A stretch of DNA of 64,000 nt from an uncultured Fibrobacter sp. (GTDB taxonomy: Bacteria; Fibrobacterota; Fibrobacteria; Fibrobacterales; Fibrobacteraceae), in assembly GCF_900316465.1 (NCBI RefSeq), contig NZ_ONDD01000008.1:1-64000 (forward strand). The letters run 5' to 3'. Positions 1 through 7,857 of the stretch are shown here, piece by piece (positions within the stretch are counted from its first letter, which is position 1; each line of letters begins with the position of its first letter). A program made the translations under genes and the position numbers. A model generated the notes under the pieces. It was not told the origin of the DNA and searched no databases. It saw only the letters and a list, made by a program, of their open reading frames with translations.

Positions 1-46
1 AATAAAATAAAGCGTCGTATCGAGATTCTTCATGCGCACAAAAATA

Positions 47-77
47 AAAAATCCGTTTCGTTCGAAGCGGACTTTTT
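47..77 (-). terminator. Rho-independent terminator of the first lipoprotein gene
   Basis: Stem TCCG-TTCG / CGAA-CGGA flanked by A and T runs, 24 nt past the stop codon of the minus-strand gene at 101-886. Positions 1-46 show no gene. Confidence 0.7.
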
Positions 78-100
78 AAACGATAAGAGCTCTTCTAGAA

Positions 101-886
101 TTATCCCAAAAAGAGATTCATGGTAAAAGCAAGTCGGTTCGCCTTGTAGGTCACATCGTAGCTGTACCTGAACTCAAGCCCCAAGCCAAACACCGAGTTC
201 ATCTTGTACCTCACATAGGTACCTCCACCAAACTCGATAAAGCCGTAGTAATAGGGCTCGGCAAAGTCCGACTTCTCTTTTTTCCAGAAGCAATCCGTAT
301 CATCGTCCCAGCAACTATACGGTTCCGAATCGTCATTCTTATAGGGCACCCAGACATCGCCACCCCCCGCCATGTAGAGAGCCTCGCTCCGGGAGGCAAA
401 CTGGAACAATCCCACAGACAGATTGGGAGTCGGCGAAATCTGTTCCATTACGCTTATGCCGCCCCGAAACGCTTCTGGTTTACCATCACAAACAGCAATA
501 AGCCTCCAGTCTGTCCACCCCATGATACCGAAATGGTCAAAGGCAGCCCCTAAAGAGATGTAGGGATTAAGGAACTGAAATCCAAAACCAAGGCCTAGAT
601 GATTCTTGAAGTGAAGGATCGATAAGCCAAAATCGAACGGCGATTCCTGTTCAACGACATCTTCCCAAACACTAGTGCTGTGTTCGTTTTCCGTAGCCTG
701 TAACGCTGAATCAGACGTGGATGCCGTATATTTCGTAAACGAAACATCGAAGATAAAGCCGCCCATACTGTCGCGGTTCTGGTAGGCCGACATAAAGGCC
801 CCCGCCGATGGCGGCCGCATCGAGCACCCCGCCAACAAAGCGAGAGAGACGCCCAACAACAAAATTATCAATCGATTAAACTTCAC
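101..886 (-). CDS. Outer-membrane barrel-like lipoprotein (MRPPxA family)
   Basis: 261 aa. A hydrophobic signal sequence ends in a lipobox (LALLAGC, Cys about residue 21), followed by MRPPSAGAFMSAY. The rest alternates short Gly/aromatic strands and ends in a hydrophobic strand (AFTMNLFLG), as expected of an outer-membrane beta-barrel, although no named family was recognised. It is a paralogue of the gene at 22492-23835: both share the MRPPxA motif after the lipid Cys, a GG-x-EQI segment in the middle and a C-terminal GGG-YV...LEFRY-D...NR-A-T block. The start is a GTG only 4 nt after a TATATTTA promoter box, with no Shine-Dalgarno sequence, so the mRNA may be leaderless. A monocistronic unit with its own terminator. 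Function unknown. Confidence 0.75.
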   Translation of the reverse strand: MKFNRLIILLLGVSLALLAGCSMRPPSAGAFMSAYQNRDSMGGFIFDVSFTKYTASTSDSALQATENEHSTSVWEDVVEQESPFDFGLSILHFKNHLGLGFGFQFLNPYISLGAAFDHFGIMGWTDWRLIAVCDGKPEAFRGGISVMEQISPTPNLSVGLFQFASRSEALYMAGGGDVWVPYKNDDSEPYSCWDDDTDCFWKKEKSDFAEPYYYGFIEFGGGTYVRYKMNSVFGLGLEFRYSYDVTYKANRLAFTMNLFLG

Positions 887-890
887 ACCC

Positions 891-898
891 TAAATATA
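891..898 (-). promoter_or_regulatory. TATATTTA promoter box, possibly leaderless gene
   Basis: Minus-strand TATATTTA ends 4 nt before the GTG start of the lipoprotein gene. It matches the TAnnTTTG-type box seen before both tRNA genes here. Inference only. Confidence 0.45.
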
Positions 899-916
899 AA
901 TACAAACAAAAGAAAA

Positions 917-981
917 AGTCTGCTTCGTGAGAAGCAGACTCAATTTCTCAATTTGAATTAGAACTTAAATTCTAATTCAAA
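917..981 (-). terminator. Double hairpin terminator after GH94 gene
   Basis: Two perfect hairpins follow the GH94 stop codon. One (952-981) has a 12-bp A/T-rich stem TTTGAATTAGAA and abuts the stop. The second (917-940) has a 10-bp stem AGTCTGCTTC and runs into a T tract on the minus strand, the usual Rho-independent form. Confidence 0.8.
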
Positions 982-3501
982 TTAACCAAGCGTCACGACG
1001 ACCTTGTGCACACCCTTCGTAAAGATCGGGGCCACATCGGCGTCAATCTTCTTGCCGTCCACGATCATCTCGGCGACACCCTTGCACACGTGCTTCGGGT
1101 TCTTCACTTCGATTTCGTAGGTAGCGCCGCGGAACTTACGAGTCACCTTGAAGCCATCCCAAGAGCTCGGGATGCAGGGATTCACGATGAGGCCCTTGAA
1201 GCTTGCGCGGACACCGATGATGAACTGCGTTGCAGCCTGGTAGGTCCAGGAGCTAGTACCGGAGAGCCATGCGTTACGGCCCATACCGAACTGCTTGTGT
1301 TCGTCACCGAGGATGTTCTGCGGATAGCAATACGGTTCAGATTCGAACTCGTCGAGCTTGGTGTTCTTGGCAGCCGGGTTAATTTGGCTGTAATACTGGA
1401 AGGCCTTGTCGCCACGGCCGAGAATCGTTTCGGCAATCATCACCCACGGGTTGGTGTGGAGGAAGATACCGCCGTTTTCCTTGGCTCCAGGAGGATAGGT
1501 AGAAATGCCACCCACGTTCGGGTCGAAGCCGCGGTAGCCCGGAGTAGAGCTCTTCACGCCGTTGGCGGTGTTGAGGAGCTTGTTCAGGCTATCCATGCCC
1601 ATCACGGCACGGTCGCCAGTAGCAATGCCAGAAATCACAGACCAGGACTGGCTATTGCAGTAAATCTTGCCGTACTTGGCCTTGTTGGTGCCGTAGGCGT
1701 TGCCCTGCTTGTCGAACCAGCGGACCCACCACTTGCCGTCCCAAGCGCTGTCATTGAAGGCCTTCTTCACGTCTTCGTACCAGCCCTTGTACATTTCGAC
1801 AGACTTGGTGTCGCCGAGAGCTTCGCAGATGTCCATCATTTCAAGGAGAGCCTTAGCATACAGGCCCGTGTTGAAGGAGGATTCTGCACCAAGCGGGAGG
1901 TTCATGCAGTCGTTCCAGTCGGCAAAGCCGAGGAGCGGAAGGCCGTGCTTACCGAGGTGAGTACGGGTAAAGTTGAGAGAACGCTTGAGGTGTTCGAGCA
2001 CGGTGCCCTTTTCACGCTGAGCGCGCTTCTTGCCGGCTTCGTAGAACGGAACTTCCTTCTTGAGGAGGTCCATCTTGCCGGTTTCCTTGAGGTAGTTGGC
2101 AATAGTGAGAACGATCCACAGGTGGTCGTCACCATACCAGTCAGCGTAAGCCGGGTTGCCGTTTTCGTCGAGCACACCCTTCTTTTCGCGGGAGTCACCG
2201 GCGTTAGCTTCGTTGCCGTTGTCTTCAGCAAGGGCGAGCGGAGCGTACTGGTGCATGGCGTTACCTTCCGGACGCTGCACAGAGAGCAGGTTCAAGGCGA
2301 GTTCCAATGCTTCTTCCGGCATGTGGCTCATCACGCCCATAAGGTCCTGGCTGGAGTCACGGTAACCGATACCGCGGCTGGTGCCGTAGCCCAGCTGATA
2401 CAGGGACAGGTAGCGGCTCCAGTTCTTGGTGGTGTGGCACTGACGCGGGTTGTGCACGTTCACCATGGAGTTGAACGCTGCATCCGGAGTCTGCACCTGG
2501 ATCGTAGAGAGGTACTTTTCCCAGAACTTGGCGAGTTCGTCGAAAGCCTTGTCAACGTTCTTCAAGTCGCGGTACTTGGCGATAGCCTTGGAGGCAACCT
2601 TCAGGCTCTGTTCCTGACCGAGCTGGGTGCAGGTGCGGAAGGTCTTGCCGGCGGCAATCTTGCCAGCGTGGATCATGAGAGCGGCAATGTTGTCGCCACG
2701 ATCGCATTCGCTGTTGGAAAGTTCTTTGTTGGCGAGGCTGAGCGGAGCGGCCCAGGAACCCATTTCGTTTGCACCGAGGAACACGCGGCGGTCACCATCG
2801 AAGCTACCGACCTTGCAGTTTGCAGTCACATAGTTCACGGCGAAGTCACGCTTCATGTAAGCGTACTGTTCGAGCACCACGTGGCCGTCCTTTTCCCAGT
2901 GGCCCTTGAGGGTCATGGTCTGCGGAACCCAGTCGGCGTTGGTGAGCTGCTTTTCAGCTTCGAAGTGGCTGAATTCATAAACCGGGATAATGTCCACTTC
3001 CTTGGAAGCCTTGTCGAGGTTCGTGACCTGGATGTCCTGAAGGAGAGTGTTGGAGCCGGTCGGAACGAAAATCGTCACCTGCGTACGGAGGCCTTCGCAT
3101 TCGGCGATCCAGCGCATGTAAGAAAGACCCACGTGGCATTCCCACTTCTTCATCTTGGTAAGAGTCGGAACCACGAACGGAGAGAACACGGTGTAACCCT
3201 TGGCGTTCTTCACGCGGATATAGATGGTGCTGGCCTTAAAGTCAGAGCAAGGCATCTGGGCGATGTACTTGGTGATACGGTTCAGGGCCGGGTCGCCCTT
3301 GCAAACGAGGGTACCGCCAGTAGTATCGACGATACCACCAAAGTTCAAAGTACCAACGTAGTTGCACCACTTGATCGGGGTTGCCGGCGTGGTAAGCACG
3401 TATTCTTTCTTGGCGTCGTCAAAGTAGCCGTACTTTGCAGCAGTCTTAGCTGCAACCTTCTTGGCCTTCGGGGCGCTCTTCTTGGTCTGTTTTGTAGCCA
3501 T
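982..3501 (-). CDS. GH94 phosphorylase, probable cellobiose phosphorylase
   Basis: 839 aa. GH94 enzymes split a beta-linked disaccharide with phosphate, giving a sugar 1-phosphate plus free sugar. In a cellulose degrader the likely substrate is cytosolic cellobiose or short cellodextrins. From residue about 24 the protein follows the cellobiose phosphorylase pattern (YGYFDDAKKEYVLTTP), with RGIGYRDSSQDLMG, the catalytic-acid loop ADWNDCMNL, and STYPPGAKENGGIFLHTNPW near the phosphate site. The C-terminal cap has ATYEIEVKNP. No signal peptide. Odd feature: a Lys/Ala-rich extension of about 22 residues precedes the domain. ATG start with GGAGAAAC just upstream. It lies downstream of a PadR regulator on the same strand but has its own promoter-like box. 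Chitobiose or cellodextrin specificity cannot be excluded from sequence alone. Confidence 0.88.
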   Translation of the reverse strand: MATKQTKKSAPKAKKVAAKTAAKYGYFDDAKKEYVLTTPATPIKWCNYVGTLNFGGIVDTTGGTLVCKGDPALNRITKYIAQMPCSDFKASTIYIRVKNAKGYTVFSPFVVPTLTKMKKWECHVGLSYMRWIAECEGLRTQVTIFVPTGSNTLLQDIQVTNLDKASKEVDIIPVYEFSHFEAEKQLTNADWVPQTMTLKGHWEKDGHVVLEQYAYMKRDFAVNYVTANCKVGSFDGDRRVFLGANEMGSWAAPLSLANKELSNSECDRGDNIAALMIHAGKIAAGKTFRTCTQLGQEQSLKVASKAIAKYRDLKNVDKAFDELAKFWEKYLSTIQVQTPDAAFNSMVNVHNPRQCHTTKNWSRYLSLYQLGYGTSRGIGYRDSSQDLMGVMSHMPEEALELALNLLSVQRPEGNAMHQYAPLALAEDNGNEANAGDSREKKGVLDENGNPAYADWYGDDHLWIVLTIANYLKETGKMDLLKKEVPFYEAGKKRAQREKGTVLEHLKRSLNFTRTHLGKHGLPLLGFADWNDCMNLPLGAESSFNTGLYAKALLEMMDICEALGDTKSVEMYKGWYEDVKKAFNDSAWDGKWWVRWFDKQGNAYGTNKAKYGKIYCNSQSWSVISGIATGDRAVMGMDSLNKLLNTANGVKSSTPGYRGFDPNVGGISTYPPGAKENGGIFLHTNPWVMIAETILGRGDKAFQYYSQINPAAKNTKLDEFESEPYCYPQNILGDEHKQFGMGRNAWLSGTSSWTYQAATQFIIGVRASFKGLIVNPCIPSSWDGFKVTRKFRGATYEIEVKNPKHVCKGVAEMIVDGKKIDADVAPIFTKGVHKVVVTLG

Positions 3502-3540
3502 TGTTTCTCCGTAAGAGGGGTTGTTAAAATTTAACGAGCG

Positions 3541-3548
3541 TAAATATA
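3541..3548 (-). promoter_or_regulatory. Candidate promoter box of GH94 gene
   Basis: Minus-strand TATATTTA about 40 nt upstream of the GH94 ATG, between the PadR stop and GH94. It implies a short 5' leader carrying the GGAGAA ribosome-binding site. Confidence 0.45.
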
Positions 3549-3555
3549 GAAAAAA

Positions 3556-4152
3556 CTAGTCTTTCTTATTCACAAAATCGCGATTTCCAAAGTTGATGTA
3601 GAAATATCCATCCAGTTTCTTGTTGCGTACGGGATCACGCAGAATACCGATTGCGGCACGCACGTACTTGAGTTCCACCAAAATATGGTCGCGGCTCATG
3701 CAGTTGAGGAACGGACCTTCGGCAAAAAGGGTTGGGCGCGGTTCTTCGGCAATCATCTGTTCCAAGCGTTCCACTTCTTTAACCAATCGACGTTCATGCA
3801 CTTCGAGAGTACGAATGAGTTCCTTCTGTTCTGCACCGAAAAGGAAGGCAAAACCGAGCGTTCTCGGGTCATCGTTAAAGCCGGTCAAATGCTTTAGCAC
3901 TTCCTTGCGCAAAGTTTCTCGACCTTTTTCGGTAATCGAGAAAACCACACGTTCAGGGCGGTTACCATCGCGTTCGCTACGGCCAGCGATATCACCATGC
4001 TTTTCGAGTGTCGCAAGCCTGTTGTAAACGGTCGACGTGCTGAGGTTTGCCCAGCGGTCCAGTTCGCGATTACGAACTTCGGTAATGATGTCGTAACCAC
4101 TGCGTTCCCTTTCCAGGATAAGCCCCAGAAGTACCAAGTCATAACGATTCAT
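3556..4152 (-). CDS. PadR-family transcriptional regulator
   Basis: 198 aa from the chosen ATG at 4152 (MNRYDLVLLGLILERE), which has an AAGGG ribosome-binding site and matches where PadR proteins normally begin. An in-frame ATG at 4185 would add 11 residues. The N-terminal winged helix shows SGYDI, STSTVYNRLATLEKHGDI and a VVFSITEKGRE wing. The C-terminal helical half (LIRTLEVHERRLVKEVERLEQMI) is the usual PadR dimerisation coiled coil. PadR proteins are usually repressors responding to small ligands. It sits directly upstream of the GH94 gene on the same strand, and a perfect palindrome lies in its own promoter region, suggesting autoregulation. Whether it controls GH94 is inference. Confidence 0.85.
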   Translation of the reverse strand: MNRYDLVLLGLILERERSGYDIITEVRNRELDRWANLSTSTVYNRLATLEKHGDIAGRSERDGNRPERVVFSITEKGRETLRKEVLKHLTGFNDDPRTLGFAFLFGAEQKELIRTLEVHERRLVKEVERLEQMIAEEPRPTLFAEGPFLNCMSRDHILVELKYVRAAIGILRDPVRNKKLDGYFYINFGNRDFVNKKD

Positions 4153-4205
4153 ATATACCCTTCTTCTAATTTCAGAAAAATCCATTAAGGTTCACTTATT
4201 GGACT

Positions 4206-4220
4206 ATTCCAACTTGGAAT
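4206..4220. promoter_or_regulatory. Palindrome upstream of padR, candidate operator
   Basis: Perfect 7-bp inverted repeat ATTCCAA-C-TTGGAAT about 55 nt before the PadR ATG. On the minus strand it overlaps a TTATATTCC promoter-like sequence. A candidate autoregulatory site; it is not the classical ATGT-N8-ACAT PadR operator. Confidence 0.4.
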
Positions 4221-4268
4221 ATAACTAAAAATTGAAAGCTTGGGGCAATAATTTTTCAAATAACGAAA

Positions 4269-4304
4269 AAAATCCCCGCCACCACGAATGGTAGCAGGGA
4301 TTTT
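4269..4304 (-). terminator. Terminator downstream of pckG
   Basis: Imperfect long stem AAAATCCC-GC-ACCA / TGGT-GC-GGGATTTT with a T tract on the minus strand, roughly 100 nt after the pckG stop codon. Confidence 0.75.
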
Positions 4305-4321
4305 AAAGTTCCTTAAAGAAA

Positions 4322-4412
4322 CTTATTATGCGTTGCGCTCTTCGAGCGCAGGCATATCGGCTCGGAAATGGGAACAAACGAGTTTGTTCCCGCTTCACTC
4401 GCCTTATTATGC
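4322..4412. mobile_element. Short palindromic element inserted at the pckG stop codon
   Basis: Two 10-bp direct repeats CTTATTATGC (4322-4331 and 4403-4412) flank 71 bp of hairpin-forming sequence. The insert holds a perfect inverted repeat GGGAACAAAC-GA-GTTTGTTCCC (4370-4391) and a smaller GCGCTC-TTC-GAGCGC. The right-hand repeat contains the stop codon of pckG. The arrangement looks like a small non-autonomous element with a target-site duplication. Confidence 0.55.
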
Positions 4413-6266
4413 CTTGTTGAGGCGATCCTGGATCATGTCGATGATGTCGGAGAGTTCCTTCGGGAGGTGCTTGCCGAACTTCGGATAGTGATTTTCCTTA
4501 ACGTCGGCGAGTTCCTTCTTCCAGCCTTCCACATCAACCTTGAGGATTTCCGGGAGGGTTTCCTTGTAGTAGTCAGCGAGACCGTCGGTGTTGAGGGTCT
4601 TCGGCATGTAACCGATAGCGGTTTCAACAACGTTGGAGTTATCGCCGTTGCAACGGTCGAAGATCCAAGCGAGCACGCGGCTGTTGTCGCCGTAACCCGG
4701 CCACATGAAGCCACCCGGAAGCTTTTCGTTGTTGGCATCCTTACGGAACCAGTTAACGTAGAAGATCTTCGGGAGCTTGTCTTCGGTAGACTTCTTACCG
4801 ATTTCGATCCAGTGCTTGAAGTAGTCACCCATGTTGTAGCCGCAGAACGGGAGGATTGCGAACGGGTCGCGACGGATCTTACCGACCTGAGAGGCGTCAA
4901 TCGTAGAGGCGGCCGTGATTTCGGAACCCACGATGGAGCCGAGGAACACGCCGTGGTTCCAGCTGAGGGACTGGTGAACCAGAGGAATGGTGGACGGACG
5001 ACGGCCACCGAAGAGGATAGCGTCGATAGGCACGCCAGCAGGATCTTCCCATTCCTTGGCGATGCAGGGGCACTGCTTGGCCGGAGCGGTGAAGCGAGCG
5101 TTCGGGTGAGCCATTTCTTCGCCCTTAGGAGCCTTGTCCTTCGGGAGAGCGTCACGGGTCTTGCCCTTCCAGTCAACGAGCTTGCCCTTGGCCGGGTAGC
5201 CGATGCCTTCCCACCAGATGTCGCCGTCTTCAGTGAGGGCGCAGTTGGTGTAAATGGTGTTCTTTTCTGCAGAGATAAGAGCGTTCTTGTTGGATTCTGC
5301 AGAAGTACCCGGGGCAACGCCGAAGAAGCCAGCTTCCGGGTTGATAGCATAGAGACGGCCATCCTTGCCAAACTTCATCCATGCAATGTCGTCACCGATG
5401 GTTTCGACCTTCCAGCCCGGGATAGTCGGGATGAGCATGGCGAGGTTCGTCTTACCGCAAGCAGACGGGAATGCGCCAGTCACGTACTTGACTTCGCCCT
5501 TCGGGTTGGTGAGCTTGAGGATGAGCATGTGTTCAGCGAGCCAGCCTTCGTCGCGAGCGAGAACGGTAGCGATACGGAGAGCGAAGCACTTCTTACCGAG
5601 AAGAGCGTTTCCACCGTAGCCCGAACCGTAGGACCAAATGAGGCGTTCTTCGGGGAACTGAGTGATGTACTTGTATTCAACGTCAGCGCAGGGCCAGATG
5701 CCGTTGTCGCTTTCGCATTCGCGGAGCGGCTTACCAACGGAGTGGAGGCACGGAACGAATTCAGCGTTCACGTCTGCATTGAAGATGTCGAGAACCTTCT
5801 TACCGGCGCGAGTCATGATGTCCATGTTGAGAACAACGTATTCGGAGTCCGTGACTTCGATACCGTTCTTGGAAATCGGGGAGCCGAGCGGGCCCATGCA
5901 GAACGGAATCACGTACATGGTACGGCCGTGCATACAACCCTTATAGAGCTTACGCATCGTCTGCTTGAGTTCAGACGGGTCGATCCAGTGGTTGGTCGGA
6001 CCTGCATCTTCTTCCTTCACAGAGGAAATGAAGGTACGGGATTCGACGCGGGCCACGTCAGACGGGAGAGAACGGAACAGGTAGCAGTTTTCCTTCTTGG
6101 CGAGCTTCGTGGCGAGGCCGGCCTTGACGCACTTCTGCATAAGGGCATCGTATTCTTCCTTGGAGCCGTCAACGACAACGACGTTGTCCGGTTCGCACAT
6201 GGCAATCATTTCATTCACCCAAGTACTGATCTTCGGGTGCTTGATATCGTTAAGGGTAAGACTCAT
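4407..6266 (-). CDS. pckG: Phosphoenolpyruvate carboxykinase (GTP)
   Basis: 619 aa, the usual length for the GTP-dependent family. It interconverts oxaloacetate plus GTP with PEP plus CO2 and GDP. In succinate-forming anaerobes it commonly runs in the carboxylating direction, feeding oxaloacetate to the reductive branch; that direction is inference here. Family motifs seen: the P-loop segment FPSACGKTNLAML, WSYGSGYGGNALLGKKCFALRIA, DDIAWMKFGKDGRLYAINPE and PKIFYVNWFRKD. Start ATG at 6266 with GAGCTC-type purines upstream. The stop codon lies inside a 10-bp duplication made by a small palindromic insert. The upstream leader can fold into alternative hairpins ending in six T, a possible attenuator. 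Confidence 0.95.
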   Translation of the reverse strand: MSLTLNDIKHPKISTWVNEMIAMCEPDNVVVVDGSKEEYDALMQKCVKAGLATKLAKKENCYLFRSLPSDVARVESRTFISSVKEEDAGPTNHWIDPSELKQTMRKLYKGCMHGRTMYVIPFCMGPLGSPISKNGIEVTDSEYVVLNMDIMTRAGKKVLDIFNADVNAEFVPCLHSVGKPLRECESDNGIWPCADVEYKYITQFPEERLIWSYGSGYGGNALLGKKCFALRIATVLARDEGWLAEHMLILKLTNPKGEVKYVTGAFPSACGKTNLAMLIPTIPGWKVETIGDDIAWMKFGKDGRLYAINPEAGFFGVAPGTSAESNKNALISAEKNTIYTNCALTEDGDIWWEGIGYPAKGKLVDWKGKTRDALPKDKAPKGEEMAHPNARFTAPAKQCPCIAKEWEDPAGVPIDAILFGGRRPSTIPLVHQSLSWNHGVFLGSIVGSEITAASTIDASQVGKIRRDPFAILPFCGYNMGDYFKHWIEIGKKSTEDKLPKIFYVNWFRKDANNEKLPGGFMWPGYGDNSRVLAWIFDRCNGDNSNVVETAIGYMPKTLNTDGLADYYKETLPEILKVDVEGWKKELADVKENHYPKFGKHLPKELSDIIDMIQDRLNKA

Positions 6267-6326
6267 TATGAGCTCCTGTTTGGTTTAACGTTAAGTTTCG
6301 ATAATTTCGAACGCGGTAAAATTTAC

Positions 6327-6364
6327 AAAAAACAATGCCCAAATTGCAGGGGCATTGGCAATTT
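6327..6364 (-). promoter_or_regulatory. Candidate transcription attenuator in the pckG leader
   Basis: On the minus strand, arms appear in the order AAATTGC, CAATGCCC, GCAATTT, GGGCATTG, then TTTTTT. The second and fourth arms make an 8-bp terminator stem followed directly by T6. The first and third make a competing 7-bp stem. The block ends about 60 nt before the pckG ATG. No ligand-binding domain was recognised and the transcription start is unknown. Confidence 0.4.
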
Positions 6365-6462
6365 TTTGAACTAAATCACCCCATCCATCCGCCACACGCA
6401 GTCCGCCCTATACAGACAAGTGCAAAAAAATTTCGATTTTTTTTGTAAAAATCTTTTCATTT

Positions 6463-6487
6463 AGCCTAAAATTACATAAATTAGGCT
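6463..6487. promoter_or_regulatory. Inverted repeat upstream of glgC
   Basis: AGCCTAA-N11-TTAGGCT, 50 nt upstream of the glgC ATG, in A/T-rich DNA. A second small hairpin AGGGC-GTTAT-AGCCCT follows near 6500. Candidate regulator site only. Confidence 0.35.
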
Positions 6488-6536
6488 TGTATACACGAAA
6501 AGGGCGTTATAGCCCTCATTATAAGGTTATTGCTAT

Positions 6537-7787
6537 ATGAGTTGGTCTTATTCTAGAGAACACCAGAAAAACATCCTTTGCATGATCATGGCCGGCGGTC
6601 AAGGCAGCCGTTTACAGCCCCTCACCCGCGACCGCGCGAAGCCTGCCGTCCATTTTGGCGGAACCTACCGCATTATCGACTTTGTGCTGAACAACTTTAT
6701 CAACTCCGGCATCTTTAAAATCAAGGTCTTGACCCAGTTCAAGAGCGATTCCTTGAACAAGCACATTTCTGCCGCCTGGAATTTGAACGCCAGTTTGGAC
6801 CAATATGTGGACTTGGTGCCTGCGCAGATGCGCACCGGTGATGACTGGTACAAGGGTACTGCCGACGCCATTTTCCAGAATATCAACCTGATTACCGACG
6901 AACGCCCGGACCTCGTGGCCATTTTCGGTGGCGACCATATTTACAAGATGGACATCAACCAGATGATTGATTTCCACCTGAGCCGCGCCGCCCTTTTGAC
7001 CATTGCGGCCATTCCGGTGCCGGTTTCCGAAGCATCTGAATTCGGTATTATCGAAGTGGACGCCGACAACCGCATGATCGGTTTTGAAGAAAAGCCCAAG
7101 AACCCCAAAGAAATGCCCGGCAACCCCGGCTACTGCCTTGCGAGCATGGGCAACTACATCTTTACGAGCAAGTTCCTGGTGCGTGAACTTTTGAAGGGTG
7201 CCGAAAACGGCGCTACCGACTTCGGCAAGCACATCATTCCGAGCCTGTACAAGGACTACCCCGTTTACGTGTACGACTTCAACACCAATATCGTGCGCGG
7301 CGAACAAGCTTCTACCAAGGGTTACTGGCGCGACGTGGGAACGCTCGACGCCTTCTTTGAAGCGAACATGGATCTCTGCTCCGAAAACCCGCCGTTTGAC
7401 CTTTACAACAACTACTGGCCGATCCGTACTTTCAATTGGAACCAGCCTCCTGCAAGATTCTTCGCTGGCGACGGCAACGCCCACCAGGGTGCAGCTATCG
7501 ACTCCATCGTGTCTTCGGGCTGTATCATTGGCGGCGGTACGGTGGTCAAGAGCATTCTCTCCCCCGGCGTTTCTATCCAGAAAGACGCCCTTGTCGAAGA
7601 ATCGATCCTCTTCCCGAACGTGACGATTGGCCCTGGCGCCAAGGTGCGCCGTGCCATCATCGAGAAAGGCCTGCATATTCCGGCCGGCTTCCAGATTGGT
7701 TACGACCTTGAACGCGACAAGAAGCTCTTCCACGTGACCGAATCCGGAATCGTGGTTCTTGCGAAGGATACCATCATCAAGGCATAA
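6537..7787 (+). CDS. glgC: Glucose-1-phosphate adenylyltransferase
   Basis: 416 aa, a normal length for bacterial ADP-glucose pyrophosphorylase. It makes ADP-glucose from ATP and glucose 1-phosphate, the committed step of glycogen synthesis in the cytosol. The N-terminal nucleotidyltransferase domain has MIMAGGQGSRLQPLTRDRAK, GGTYRIIDFVLNN, FGGDHIYKMD and FEEKPKNPKE. The C-terminal third is a left-handed beta-helix with hexapeptide character (GCIIGGGTVVKSILSPGVSI). Divergent from pckG. Glucose 1-phosphate released by the GH94 enzyme at 982-3501 could supply it directly, a link that is inference. A strong terminator follows. Confidence 0.95.
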   Translation: MSWSYSREHQKNILCMIMAGGQGSRLQPLTRDRAKPAVHFGGTYRIIDFVLNNFINSGIFKIKVLTQFKSDSLNKHISAAWNLNASLDQYVDLVPAQMRTGDDWYKGTADAIFQNINLITDERPDLVAIFGGDHIYKMDINQMIDFHLSRAALLTIAAIPVPVSEASEFGIIEVDADNRMIGFEEKPKNPKEMPGNPGYCLASMGNYIFTSKFLVRELLKGAENGATDFGKHIIPSLYKDYPVYVYDFNTNIVRGEQASTKGYWRDVGTLDAFFEANMDLCSENPPFDLYNNYWPIRTFNWNQPPARFFAGDGNAHQGAAIDSIVSSGCIIGGGTVVKSILSPGVSIQKDALVEESILFPNVTIGPGAKVRRAIIEKGLHIPAGFQIGYDLERDKKLFHVTESGIVVLAKDTIIKA

Positions 7788-7804
7788 AGCCTTTCCAACC
7801 TATT

Positions 7805-7834
7805 AAAAAAGCCCCGACAGAAGTCGGGGCTTTT
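7805..7834 (+). terminator. Terminator after glgC
   Basis: Perfect stem GCCCCGAC / GTCGGGGC flanked by A6 and T4. Usable in both directions, so it may also stop the converging lipoprotein gene at 7858-8826. Confidence 0.85.
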
Positions 7835-7857
7835 CCATATCCAATCAGGCGATTCAG

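Noticed and set aside
6327..6364. An H-type pseudoknot in the pckG leader
   Set aside because: The arms interleave as in a pseudoknot, but connecting loops would be 0-2 nt, which is sterically unlikely; alternative hairpins explain the pattern better.
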